DNA of 64,000 bases from Cannabis sativa (taxonomy: Eukaryota; Streptophyta; Magnoliopsida; Rosales; Cannabaceae). Where the stretch lies: contig NC_083602.1 of assembly GCF_029168945.1 (NCBI RefSeq), positions 12,459,850 to 12,523,849 of the forward strand, in the 5' to 3' direction. Both the position numbers and the translations under genes were made by a program. Numbering within the stretch: position 1 is the stretch's first letter; every line of letters starts with the position of its first letter. Under the pieces are notes generated by a model that was not told the origin of the DNA, searched no databases, and was given only the letters and a program-made list of their open reading frames with translations. Shown here piece by piece: positions 1 to 10,571 of the stretch.

Positions 1-1900
1 ATATATCGTGGAAAAAAATCATTTAATAGTATATTAGTTTAAGTTTATGGTATATTTATATTGGTCTAAGGTATATCGTTTGTATGTGATATGTATATCG
101 TAAAGGATATAAAGAAAAAAAAACTATTAAATATTAATTTAAGTACGAGGTATAGTTATATTTGACTGAGGTATATTGATTTTATGTTCATTGGTATTTC
201 ATGAAGGAAAGAACAAGAAAAAAAAAACTTGTGGAATATTAAATTAAGTTTTTTGTATAATTATTTTTTCACTATGCTGGTGGTATATTAATTTTTGACT
301 ATGGTATATCTGCTTCTGATTGTGGTATATAGTTTTTGTATGCTACTGTATATTGTAGAAAATAATTCATTTAATAATATATTAGTTTAAGTTTGTGATA
401 TATGTATATTGGTTTAAGCTATATTGTTTGTATATCATACAATATATTAATAAAAAAATTAATTATATGGTTAAATAACATATTAGACAACAACAACAGC
501 ACCAAAATCTAAAAGATTAAAATACATAATACCTTTTATATAATGAAAAAATAGTTGACAAAAATTCAGTAGAGAGGTTTTGATTTATTATTTTCCATAA
601 TTTCTATTAAAGGAATAAAACATATAATACCTTTTATATAATGAAGGGTATTTTAGGTATTAAAAAGTAAAAAATTACATTTGCTTTATTATTTTTAAAA
701 AGAGACATTAACTATCTATATAGTTAGAAATAGGTTCATTTACTTACATTTCTCTTTTAAATATATATTTATTTAATTAAATTTAAATTTAGAATAAAAT
801 TCTAAATAAAATTTAATTTAATATTTACAAAATTAAACTTAGATGGTTAAGAAAATAAAATGAATTATTTCCATCTTAGTATTAATTTTCCAATAAATAT
901 TAAAAAAATTATTTAATTTAAGTTGTATTAATTTAAATTAATTTGCAACTCAAATTTAAACTTTCTATAAATATATATTGTATTTCAAAAAAGTAAAGTA
1001 TAAAATTATACAATTTTCGAAATACAAAAAATAAATAAATTAATCTTTACTAGAAAAAATACTTCAAGCAAAAATACTATCTATCTAGATTTTCTTTGAC
1101 TAATTTATTCAATTTCTAACAATAATATATTTTAATTTCTTTATTTTAAATTAATCATTAAATGAAAAAATCATTGATTTAAGTTGATTCAAAAATTAAT
1201 TAAAATAAATAATTAATTTACAACTTTAATCTATTTTTCAAGATAAATTCAAAATCATCTTGCATAATCAAATGCAATTTCGAAAATATTCATTAATAAA
1301 ATAAATAAAACATATTTTGAAAATTATTCAAATTTAAGTTATCATAAAAAAATTTCCAACTTAAAATAATTTCCTATTTAATTAAATGTCATGAAAATAA
1401 AAAATATTTAAGTATCATGATGAAAATTCAACTTAGATATTTAATTTTCAATTTAATTAAATGTATTAAATTTAAGAAATAAATAATTAAGTAGAGATAA
1501 TGCTTAATTATTAATTTCTAGTTTAATACTACGAAAAATATTCTTAACTTGAATTGTACCAAAATTAATTATTAAACAATTAATTTCACAATCAATGATA
1601 TTTTTCCTATTTTAATATTAGAAATAATATTTAGTATAGAAATAACTATCTAGAAAATATTTCAATTTAACTAAGTATCTTTTCAAGATTTGGAAAATAT
1701 CTAATTTAAGTTGTCATAGAAAGAATCTAAAACAAGCAACTTAAAATTCTCCAAATAAAATTTAATTAAATATCAAAAATAGGTGGTAACTACCTAATTT
1801 AAGAATATTCCATTTTAAGTTTAAAATAAACTTAAAAAATATCCTAAGAATCTTCAATAACCAATTCCTAGAATTCCTCAACTTAATATTAAATTCAAAA
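1..1900 (-). mobile_element. Interior (untranslated leader) of copia element A, AT-rich
   Basis: No coding region is visible. The stretch is extremely AT-rich and resembles other leader segments of the same copia family: 1740-1900 matches 25,920-26,140 (both contain a block reading roughly 'accaattcct..aattcctcaactta'). Element A is read on the minus strand, because its primer-binding site and 5' LTR lie to the right (2391-4331). The gag/pol part and 3' LTR would lie left of the window. The first 480 bases hold repeated 'ggtatat' phrases that I could not assign to any element. Confidence 0.6.
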
Positions 1901-2314
1901 TGTTGACTGGATTTTTAGCCAACCGACGCGGAGTCGTAATAAATGAGATTTAAACTAAAATCACAATAATAAATGCAATTAATAACATCAGAATTCGTAG
2001 TAAATGTAAATAAAAGACACCGAAACTTAAAGAGGTTCGGCCCCGGATGTCGGTAATAGCCTACTCCCCTTGAGTTTTATTAATCTGAGTTACAAAAGTC
2101 AAGAACAAGCTCTTGATTGCAATGAATGAGAAGTCTTTATTTTTCTAAGTGTTTCAGATTGCAGATCCCCCTCCCAGGTCATGGGTGACCCCTTATATAG
2201 GGGAGGGGGTTGGTGTTGCTCGCTTCAGGAGACGCGAACAACGCGGAGCTATCTCAACCGTCTCCTTGATTTTCCGAGGCGGTTGGAGTCTGATTTTAAG
2301 GATAATATCCAACA
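1901..2314 (-). repeat. Small solo LTR (414 bp), Tat/gypsy-like
   Basis: It starts TGTTGACTGG and ends ATATCCAACA, so the termini are inverted TGTTG/CAACA. On the minus strand a TATA box (CTATATAAGGGG, near 2190-2205) is followed by a leader of the kind seen in gypsy LTRs, resembling the promoter context of the large Tat element at 26695. No primer-binding site or polypurine tract abuts either end, so a solo LTR is the simplest reading. Flanks CAAAA (left) and CAAAG (right, offset by two bases) are only a weak target duplication. The flanking leader is not contiguous when compared with element 2, so part of the leader was lost. Confidence 0.5.
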
Positions 2315-2390
2315 CACAAAGCAACATGATACCATCCAAATCACATACAAATCGTTTTAAGTCCAAATTTCTTGCAAGCAAATCAATTAC

Positions 2391-2408
2391 AATGGCTCTG
2401 GTGCCATT
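2391..2408 (-). promoter_or_regulatory. Primer-binding site of copia element A (decayed)
   Basis: On the minus strand the LTR end CCAACA is followed after a short spacer by TGGCACCAGAGCC, a mutated form of TGGTATCAGAGCC, the complement of the initiator-Met tRNA 3' end. The undamaged equivalent is at 62744-62756 in element 2. This fixes the LTR to its right as a 5' LTR on the minus strand. Confidence 0.75.
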
Positions 2409-4331
2409 TGTTGGAATAAATTTTACCAGGATCTTAGATCTACTCACAAGTATGTTGATTAACAACCTAAATATGAACTTCTAAAACGATAAAAAGTAAA
2501 CACATATAAAGTTAAGAAAACCTTACAGTGGCTGCAGCGGAATAATATGTTTCCTTCCACTCAGATCTCTAACCTTTTAATCCTTTCTGTTGCAGAGTAT
2601 AATCAAGATCTGAGTCCGAATGTCCTTCTCTTGGATATGATCCTTCACAGTCTTCCAATCTATGACTGAGGTACTGTTTGCTGTGTATGGGCACTACTCT
2701 CTCACTAAGTATTTCGAAATTGTATTTCTCTTGTATTGTTGTGTATTGTTCAAGAAGAAGAAGAAGAGATGGGCGGCTATATATAGAGAAAAGGGAAGCT
2801 CAACTTACTGAAAGAGGTAGTTTCCTGAATTATAGAGTAATTGCTTAATTGCCTAATTTGGTGTGAGCCATCACTTTCCATTTATAGATAACTGCTAGGT
2901 TTAGGTTAGTAATTATTTGGCATTAAAAAATGAAAATAATAATTGGAAAATGCACACACAAGTGGCCGGCCATGGTGTGATTGGGCCTCACTTGGATTTT
3001 GCAGTTTCTATAATTTTATTTCTATTTTCCCAAAAATACCAATTTTCCAATTCTAACCATTTAAATGCCAAAACTTATTATTTAATAACTAAAATAGATT
3101 ATTAAATAATATTGTCATTTAATATAATTATTAATTAGACATATAGAGTCTCTTAATTAATAAATAAACCTAGAATCTCTTTTCTTTACAATTTCACCCC
3201 TGCTTAGTGAAAATTCACAAATTAGACATAGTCTAACTTTTAGAATTATAATTGATTAATCATAAATCAATAATTGAGTCTTACAAACAGTATGGTCTCA
3301 ACTAGAATGGGGACCATGGATCTATATTGCTGAGCTTCCAATAAGTCGAACCGAATTTCCCAAGTAAATTCCCTAACTTATTAATTCCTTGTTGAATTCA
3401 CTCTTAGAACTTGGAATTGCATTCTCAGACTTATATAGGGCATTCTATATGTTCCACGATATAGATATGCTATCTCATTTAACCATTGTTATAATCTTAA
3501 TGTGATCAAAGATCCTCTATATAGATGATTTACATTGAGATGGGAGAAAATTTACCGTTTTCACCCCTATATGTATTTGGCCCCTTAAAACACTGAGCTA
3601 CCTGTAAATGATGTTTTAGTGATCTAAGATATAGTCACTGAAACAAGAGATCATCCATTTACTTCTATTAGCTAAGCTCGAAGGGAATCATCACTTGACT
3701 TCTATACACCAGTAGAAGCTATAGATTCCATATTTATGTTCAGCACTCCCACTTAGTCATACTATCATGTTCCCAAAATATACGTATCACCCTGACCCAA
3801 AAGTAGGCTTAACTAATAAATCAAAGAACATGAATAACACTCCTGAGATTGAGATTAAGCATATCAGGATTTAGATTCATTTAATCTAAGATCAACTAGT
3901 GATATTGACTTGGAAAGATATAACGGTAAGTTTATAATATCTTGACTAAGTTCAATATCGGTACAGTCCAATGTATACTCCATACATTCGAAACTAGTAT
4001 ACTTTACCAATGTCCTGGAGAGAACATAACACTTACTCCAAGTGTGATTATACTTCATCGCTGATTATCACATCAGTGTAAATCCGAAACACTGATGAAA
4101 CAGGGACTTAGTCTTTTGAATCGTATAATCACAATCACATTCCACTGTGTTGACAATACTGTGATTGTGAATAAATATCTGTTCTGGACTTAACTGATTT
4201 TGTATATATTAAATATATATATATGAAACCATAAACATGAAAAATACATGTTAACATAAACCACTTAAAAACTCTTAAATTGATAACTAATCAGATTGTA
4301 ATGGGTTTTATTTAGGGCACAAAACCCAACA
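2409..4331 (-). repeat. 5' LTR of copia element A (about 1.92 kb family)
   Basis: The termini are TGTTGGAATAAA..GGCACAAAACCCAACA. Full or partial relatives occur at 14497, 14667, 17972 (reversed), 20513, 27871 and 62759, so this is the commonest repeat in the window. It carries no credible coding region. Its outer end abuts a truncated LTR of the related plus-strand element B at 4332, so A inserted into B's LTR. The five bases after it (TAGAG) should be the target duplication, with the partner left of the window. Confidence 0.85.
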
Positions 4332-4704
4332 TAGAGTTCTTAAGACCTCCTTCTTCGTTCTTCTATTTCAAAATCTCCTTGATTGTTTCTTCATTAAATT
4401 TCGAGCCTATAGTGAATGAATCCATGACTACACATAGCAAGTCTAGTACTCAATCATAATGTGTAAGACTGTGAAGAATGCAACACCTGAAGGAGAATCA
4501 AGTTGATATCTTGATAGTACTCTAAGAAAGAAAGGAAGAAGGATTAGAGATCTGAGTGGGAGTAGACATATATTCTGCTACAATCAATGTAAGGTCTCTT
4601 AACTTGATATGTGTTTAAATTTTATTGTTTTAAAAATTCATATTTAGGATGTTAATAAATATACTTGTTAATAAATCTAGATCCTGGTAAAATATATTCT
4701 AACA
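4332..4704 (+). repeat. 3' portion of the 5' LTR of copia element B
   Basis: The last 373 bases of an LTR of the same 1.9-kb family, in plus orientation, ending ATATATTCTAACA. The rest was displaced leftwards by element A. It ends 'ggatgttaataaatatac..ctagatcctggtaaaat', the reverse of the conserved start of the minus-strand copies. Confidence 0.85.
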
Positions 4705-4706
4705 AC

Positions 4707-4719
4707 TAGTATCAGAGCC
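4707..4719 (+). promoter_or_regulatory. Primer-binding site of copia element B
   Basis: TAGTATCAGAGCC follows the LTR end after two bases. It differs by one base from TGGTATCAGAGCC (initiator-Met tRNA) and defines the start of B's internal region. Confidence 0.85.
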
Positions 4720-5169
4720 ATGGTAATGATTTACTTTCAAGAAATATGGATTTAAAATGATGTGTGATTATGATATGATTCATGTTGATCTATGTGTTTA
4801 TTTGATGATTGCTTGATGTTTACGAAATTTTTACGTAAAATAATTCGATTAACGATCTGGAATTATTTTATTTGGATAGTATAGAAAAAATTAAGAATTC
4901 TCTTATTTACAGAACTAAATTTTAATTTTATTTGAATTAGTTATGATTTTATGAAAATTTAAAAAAAAAATAGGAGTGGGGATCACCCACGTGCGTGCGC
5001 AGACACCCATGACACTCGGGGTTCGCGCAGTTACGGACATGGCCCTATTTGAGGTTTCTTGCTCGAGATGGGCAATTTTGACTAAATTCCCCCCTTCCGT
5101 GCGCGGAGTTGCTGCTCGCAGCCTCCTTGTGCGGCAAATCTCGATCAACTCCCATCTGGTGCGCGCGCA

Positions 5170-5192
5170 GATGGTATGCAGTGCATACCATC
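5170..5192 (+). other. Leader hairpin of copia family (10-bp stem, 3-nt loop)
   Basis: GATGGTATGC / AGT / GCATACCATC is a perfect 10-bp inverted repeat in the GC-rich leader island. The equivalent site of element 2 (62372-62396, other strand) keeps the fold although the stem sequence differs at two paired positions. A role in RNA dimerisation or packaging is inferred from position only. Confidence 0.6.
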
Positions 5193-6044
5193 CGCACGAA
5201 ACCCACTTTTTTCAACTTTTTATATTTTTTCATGAAATTAATTTTATAATTTTTTGTGTAAATTTGTATGTAAATTTTTTATTTTTCAAAATTTTCAAAT
5301 TTAGGTTTGTTATAAACCTAATTTTAAAATTTATAGGTTTAATTTCAAAAAAATAAATTTAATTTATTTGCGAAATTGAACATTTAATTATTTTGGATTT
5401 TCGGAAATTAATTGAATTAAATATTTCATTTAAGTTAAATAAATCCTATAACCAACTATCCAATGTTGTTGCATGTGTATTTTATTTATTGTTTATATAC
5501 AAACTTGTTTTATAAAACCTATTATTGTTTGATCTAAATTGCTAAGGTTAACTTGTTGACAGATCCAATGATCTAATTTTAACCATAGTTAAATTGTCAA
5601 TATGTCAAATAAATAATTTATAACTGGTAAATTTTATAATCTTCTTTCATCTGTGTATAAAGCTAGTAACATAAAAGGATCCATCCAAATCAGTGTGAGT
5701 TTGTGCCTATGTGTTTGCTTTGGGCCTAGATGCATATAGGGAGCCCATTTAATTTTGATAATTAAAATAAACTAGGTTGCTAAAATAAAAATGTCACTTT
5801 TGATAGTTTTTATTTAGTTTCAATTAGTATTAGGCTTATTTAATGAATAACAATTGTTTAATTAAGGTTAAATTCTTCTCTTTTAGGTCTTGTGTGAGAG
5901 TTAGAGGCCATTACTAGTGGGTACAACATACTGAATCCATTCCTCCTCACATTAATAACCCCAACTATGAATGCCCATTTGTTTTATTTGAATGGTTGTA
6001 ATAGGTTAATTACACTAGTTTAATCTAATAAAAATAATTAGCAA

Positions 6045-7250
6045 TAATTTATATAAATACATTATATACATAAAATAGTACTATTTATATTACAATTATC
6101 AATAGTACTATTTGAGTTTTCAAGAAAATATCTCGCTTAGGACGGAGAGAGAAACAGGTCTAGGGTTTCATTCGTTTCAACCCAGCTGCCTGGACGATTG
6201 ACGACGATGACGGCGGTGCACGGTTGTTCGCCTTTGCAGGCGACAGGTTCTTCTCCGTTTGCAGGCGCCTGCGGTGGTAGACCTTCCCAATCGCAGACAA
6301 CGGCACAAACGGTTCTTCCCTCTCGCAGATGTCAACGACGGTGGTGCTAGGGCTTGTCCGTGCTCTTCAACGTGGTGGATGAATCGCAGTCGTTGTTGGT
6401 CGAAGATACTGTGCGATTGGTAAATCGGTTTCATGCGGGTTCCATCCAAGAGGTTTGACAGTGAACGAGTATAGCTTTCAATTCCGATTGGTTATTAGTT
6501 GGTTTTTAGATCTTTTGTTTAATTTATTGGCTTTCGTATGTGAAAAATTACTCTTTAGTTTTAGTTTTTTTGTTCTTTTTATTGTTTATTTAATATTTAT
6601 ATTTTACTATTATAGGCTAGTTCCAATTAATGTTTTTATGGGGTTAGAATTTTTAGTTTTATATGTTGAAACTAATTAGGTTTTTCTCATTAGTCTTGTC
6701 TTTTGACATGGTTTTTTTAGATAGTTTATTGTTTTTGTCTTGTCTTTTGACATGGTTTTATAGTTTCTCTCATTGGGTTTGGGTTTGGTTTATTGGTTTC
6801 TGGCGTTAGTTACTGGTCCTTGGTTCAGGATTTGTTCGGGTGTCCATGGCATCGAGTAATTATCAGCAGATTGAGGCAACGGAGAAAATGGCAAGGATTT
6901 TTATGCCAAAATGTTAGGTGCAACCTAAAATAGATGAATTTGTTGGCATAAAAGAAGCTTTAAGCTGGATTGACAGTCATTTGTGGGGACAATTGATTTT
7001 GGAAACTGATAGCCAAATTACTTTGTCATCCTCTTTTGGTCTATTAGTTCATGATGTTCGTACTCTTCTCTTATCTTTAAATAATATTGAGTTTTGTTTT
7101 GTCAAACGATCTCCAAACAAGATGGCTCATGTTTTAGCCAGGGATTCTTGTTTCTCTCCAGGTCGTGTGCTTCAATTCGAGAATTGTTCCAACGAAGTGC
7201 GGTCTATTGTTATTAATGATTGCTAGTTAATAAAGTTTCTAAATTTATTC
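6045..7250 (+). mobile_element. Internally deleted LINE (non-LTR retrotransposon) copy
   Basis: This interrupts the leader of B: the flanking leader is contiguous in the reverse-strand copy at 26,340-26,400. About 16 A/T-rich bases at each edge look alike and may be a decayed target duplication. From 6130 there is a 5'-UTR-like, CT-rich segment, then a T-rich intron-like stretch (6430-6800), a short start (MASSNYQQIEATEKM, from 6846), and then directly a C-terminal RNase H domain. The 3' end is near 7225-7250 with AATAAA and a short A-rich tail. ORF1, endonuclease and reverse transcriptase are missing, which suggests an internal deletion or copying of a spliced RNA. Confidence 0.6.
6918..7226 (+). 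pseudogene. LINE C-terminal RNase H domain remnant
   Basis: A 102-residue open segment with the plant non-LTR RNase H pattern: an acidic helix start (GIKEALSWIDSH), 'ILETDSQ' with the catalytic-type aspartate, 'SFGLLVHDVRTLL', and the ending 'VKRSPNKMAHVLARDSC' with the conserved His and Ala-Arg. Known family role: removing RNA from RNA:DNA hybrids during target-primed reverse transcription. The N-terminal catalytic residue and the rest of the polyprotein are absent, and an in-frame stop lies just upstream (6917 region), so this copy cannot act alone. Confidence 0.65.
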
Positions 7251-7919
7251 AAAAAGAAAATTTAACTAACAACATAATTAATATTTAAAATATATGAAAT
7301 TAATTTTTCATCAGATTATTTTTTAAATTAATTTAAGAGAAACACACTTAGTTTAATAAAATTAATTTAAGATAAACTATATGCATTTTTTAGTATTTTA
7401 TTAAATAAAGAAGTTACAACTAATTAGATTTTTCTACATACTTAATTATTTGAATTTTCATAGAAAATATATTTAAGATGAAAATTATTTTTTTTTTTCA
7501 AATTGATTTTGGATCAACCTAAATTAGAATATTTTTTAAAAAATTAATAATTAAGTAGATTTTTCTAGAAAATTAGTTATTCAGATATTCTTTTAAAATA
7601 TATTTAAGTTGAAAATTTGTTAATTTTAGATCAACTTAAATTGGAATATTTTTTTTTTAAAATTAAGTTGATTAATTCAAGATACTTAATTTATTATTTA
7701 ATTAAATTTTATAAATTATTTAAGTTAAAAACCTAATTATTTTAGAACAACTTAAATTAGATATTTTCATGTATTTATTTTATTATATTTTAAATAATTT
7801 TGAAATTTTATTTTTACATAAATATTTTCAAAATTTTATTAATTATTTTTAAGTAATTTTCATTATGAAAATATGTAGATTAAAAATAAATGATTAACTA
7901 AAAATACATTTTTAAATAA

Positions 7920-8380
7920 TGAGCTGTAATCAAAGGGACATTCGATCTCCATTGTTGGTTCTACATAGTTCTTGTTCTAGTGGGATTCATCCTAATAGAT
8001 GTTCGTTCATTAGAAATTTAACGCCGTAGAATCTTAAAAGATAAGTATTATTGCAAGTCTTTTATTCTTAGTAACGACCACCCCAATAGTGGCTGCTAAG
8101 AGTAGGGCTTACAAAGTATGAAACAATGGTAGAAGCTCATGAAATAGAAATGACCTTGACTCTCGCCTAAACAGGACTCCGTCGGATTCTATTTTCGATC
8201 AAATAAAAGGTTGCTAGAATGGCGTCCATTTTAGATGAGCTAACTAGTCTATTCAATGAATGATATCTTTGACTCTTTCCTAAACGGGACACTGTATCAA
8301 TTTGTTGGAAACCTTTGAAAATAATTGAATATGTTTTAATTTTGATATTTTTGCAAACATATTTTCTTTACTTGTTTTTT
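7920..8380 (+). other. Conserved pre-gag leader block with a repeated motif
   Basis: This non-coding block is better preserved than its surroundings when compared with the reverse of 25,200-25,600 in element 2. It holds two copies of an imperfect motif, TTGACTCTCGCCTAAACAGG (8156-8175) and TTGACTCTTTCCTAAACGGG (8269-8288), 113 bases apart. In element 2 the matching copies are at 25345-25370 and 25231-25256, with the same spacing. Position immediately upstream of gag makes a packaging or translation role conceivable, but that is inference. Confidence 0.5.
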
Positions 8381-8387
8381 TTTTTTT

Positions 8388-8975
8388 TTGAATTTGTGTA
8401 TGAATTTATTTAAACCAAGTAATTTATTTTTGTTTATTGATATTTGTAGTATCAAAATGAACAACCCTCACCCCAATCCTCAACTACTATATACCTTTGC
8501 AAATGAACTCTATAGTGAGAAGATATTTGCTGGTCAGAGCGTCACTTCACACTTACTTTTGATGGACTTAAAGTTCCAGAAAGAAAACTTGCTGGGTATT
8601 ATTTTATTAAAAGAGCAATGGGTTCAGTTTATTCTCATTAGCCTTTCACCTGAGTATAACAAATTTGTTGTATCATACGTGATCAATAACTTTAACTCGT
8701 CCAACATGGATAAACTAGAAGTTGAATCGCGTGCTTATGAGCAGACATTGTCACTTGCAATGAGGGCTCGCTCTAAAGTTGCAGATAAGGGAAAGAAGAA
8801 AGTTGAAGATATTGAGGATGATACCTCTGACAATTCTTCTTCTTCGAGTTCAATTTTAAAAGCTAAAATTCAAATTGAACCGGTAATAGAGGCAATGAAA
8901 GAACAACTAAGTAGACGTATTCTTCTATGTTCTCACTATGGAGAGAAGGGACATTTTAAAGCAAGATGTCCCTGA
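8388..8975 (+). pseudogene. Copia Gag (element B)
   Basis: Nucleocapsid/capsid protein of a Ty1/copia element, which would coat the RNA in virus-like particles. The 195-residue frame shows a Gag core (LKEQWVQFILISLSPEYNKF; about residues 75-95), a Ser-rich acidic linker (about 140-155), and a zinc knuckle of CX2CX4HX4C type near the end in which one position reads Tyr (CSHYGEKGHFKARC), so the second zinc-binding Cys is lost. The conserved frame probably starts near 8457 (MNNPHP); the upstream residues come from the leader. A stop follows the knuckle, where the intact polyprotein would run on into protease. Confidence 0.7.
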
Positions 8976-8999
8976 CTTTTGAACCATAAGAACAAAGGT

Positions 9000-10080
9000 A
9001 ACACTTTTATTTTTGAATCATGTGTTTTGGAGAATGACAAATCTATTTAGATTGTTGATTCTAGATTTACTAACCATGTTTGCTCTTCATTGCAGCTGCT
9101 TGAAACTCGGGATTACTTAAATCCAGGGGAGTTGAAGCTCAAGATTAGGAATGGCGAATTAGTATCGGTCCAAGCTAGAGGAAAAGCTCGCCTCAAGTTT
9201 TAGAATAAATTTTTTATTTTAGACAATGTTTTGTTTATTTTAAATTTTAGTAGAAGCTTGATTAGTGTTTCATGTTTACAAACATTAAACTGAATTTTTT
9301 GAGCTCTATTTTCACTATTTCTCGCAATGGCATTCAATTATGTGTTGCTCACATGGAATAAGGGCTTTATATTTTAAGACCAGATTTACCAATTACGCTC
9401 ATGAATGAACTTTTTAATTTTGCTAAAGCTAGAAACCATCAAAAGCAAAGGATTGATAATAATGATGAAACATATCTATGGCATTTACGACTTGGTCATA
9501 TAGGCTATGATAGACTTCACATTAACAAAAGGTGGTCCATTGAAAAATGTCACATTGGGTGAATTACCAGTTTATGAGTCTTGCTTAGAAGATAAAATGA
9601 CTAAGCGTTCTTTCTTTGCAAAGGGAGAGCGTGCCAAAGAACCTCTAGGGTTAGTACATTCAGATGTCTGTGAACCTCTAAATATAAAAGCTAGAGGAGA
9701 TTATGAGTACTATGTCACTTTCATTGACGATTACTCTAGATATAGTTTTCTTTACCTAATGCAAAAGAAATCTGAAATGTTTGTGAAGTTTCAGTAATTT
9801 CATGCTTTGGCTCAAAACTAGTTGGGTAAAACATTAAAAATCTTAGAGGTGATAGGGGTAGAGAATATATGGATATGCAGTTCAAAGATCATTTAATTGA
9901 ACTTAGAATTGGCTCACAATATACTGCCCCTGACACTCCATAACAAAATGGAGTTGCGGAGAGAAGAAATCACACACTTTTAGAAATGGTTAGGTCCATG
10001 CTAAGCTATTCAACTTTGTCAACATCTTTCTAGCAATATGCTATTTAGATGGCAAATGATATTTTAAATGTCGTTACATC
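9000..10080 (+). pseudogene. Copia protease and integrase remnant (element B)
   Basis: Protease remains as 'IVDSRFTNHVC' near 9048-9085, where the family D-S-G is D-S-R, so the active-site triplet is lost. Integrase follows: the zinc-binding region near 9475-9600 (LWHLRLGHIGYDRL, then ESCLEDKMTKR in another frame), then the catalytic core with HSDVC and FIDDYSRYSFLYLM (9507-9797 open), DRGREY (about 9850) and QNGVAERRNHT (about 9945). Family catalytic D, D and E are still visible. Frameshifts (about 9525) and stops (9797, about 9945, 10030, 10049) break it. After about 10080 it jumps to the region just before reverse transcriptase, so most of the integrase C-terminus is deleted. Confidence 0.7.
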
Positions 10081-10571
10081 TAAATTAATCCCCTCGGTTG
10101 AACTAATGCAAATTGATACAATCGAGAAATCTACCACTGAAGTTCCTGTTTAGAAGGTCACGACTCCTCGTCGTAGTGGGAGGGTTTCTACAAAACTAGC
10201 TCGTTATGGCTTTGATGGTGAAATCAATATGGTCATTAGTGACGGTATTGATGATGATCCATTAAGCTATAAACATGCAATACCAAGTATAAAACGGAAA
10301 CAGCATCCGGCATGGATTCAAAAATGGATTCCATGAAAAGAAATAAACTCTAGGAATATGTAGATGCACTTGATGATTATCATCCAATCAGATGTAATTG
10401 GGTCTACAAGAAGAAAAGAGGTGCTGGTGGAGAAGTCAAAACTTTTAAAGTTAGACTTGTCGCAAAGGGTTATACCCAAAGAGAAGGTGTGGACTATGAG
10501 GATACTTTTAGTCATGTCACATGCTCAAATCCATCACAATACTTCTCTCCATAGCTGCTGCTTTTGGTTGT
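10081..10571 (+). pseudogene. Copia pre-RT linker and reverse transcriptase start (element B)
   Basis: The linker 'TPRRSGRVSTKLARYGF' (about 10160-10210) and the RT opening [38 protein letters not shown], broken by a frameshift, are typical of copia RT. The sequence stops being RT-like at about 10571, just past the 'SIAAAFG' helix, where a gypsy LTR fragment begins. The catalytic YVDD region is not present, so this is a truncated remnant. Confidence 0.65.

Larger units (their letters stand above)
4720..8387 (+). mobile_element. Long untranslated leader of copia element B
   Basis: About 3.7 kb between primer-binding site and gag, including a LINE insertion (about 6045-7250). It has a GC-rich island (4975-5200) with a hairpin, an AT-rich middle, a block at 5640-5950 matching the reverse of 26,400-26,694, and a well-kept block at 7920-8380 matching the reverse of 25,200-25,600. 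ORFs crossing the GC-rich island have no recognisable family features and I do not call them genes. Confidence 0.7.

Noticed and set aside
4976..5192. CRISPR-like or tandem repeat array
   Set aside because: Only a single inverted repeat is present; no regularly spaced direct repeats with unique spacers anywhere in the window.
4915..5356. Overlapping frames on both strands in the GC-rich leader island (similarly 62295-62532)
   Set aside because: Open on both strands because of local GC content; sequence not conserved as protein between the two copies, whereas the hairpin is.
6177..6449. Arg-rich frame upstream of the LINE remnant as a host gene
   Set aside because: It lies antisense in the UTR-like part of the LINE, low complexity, no family match.
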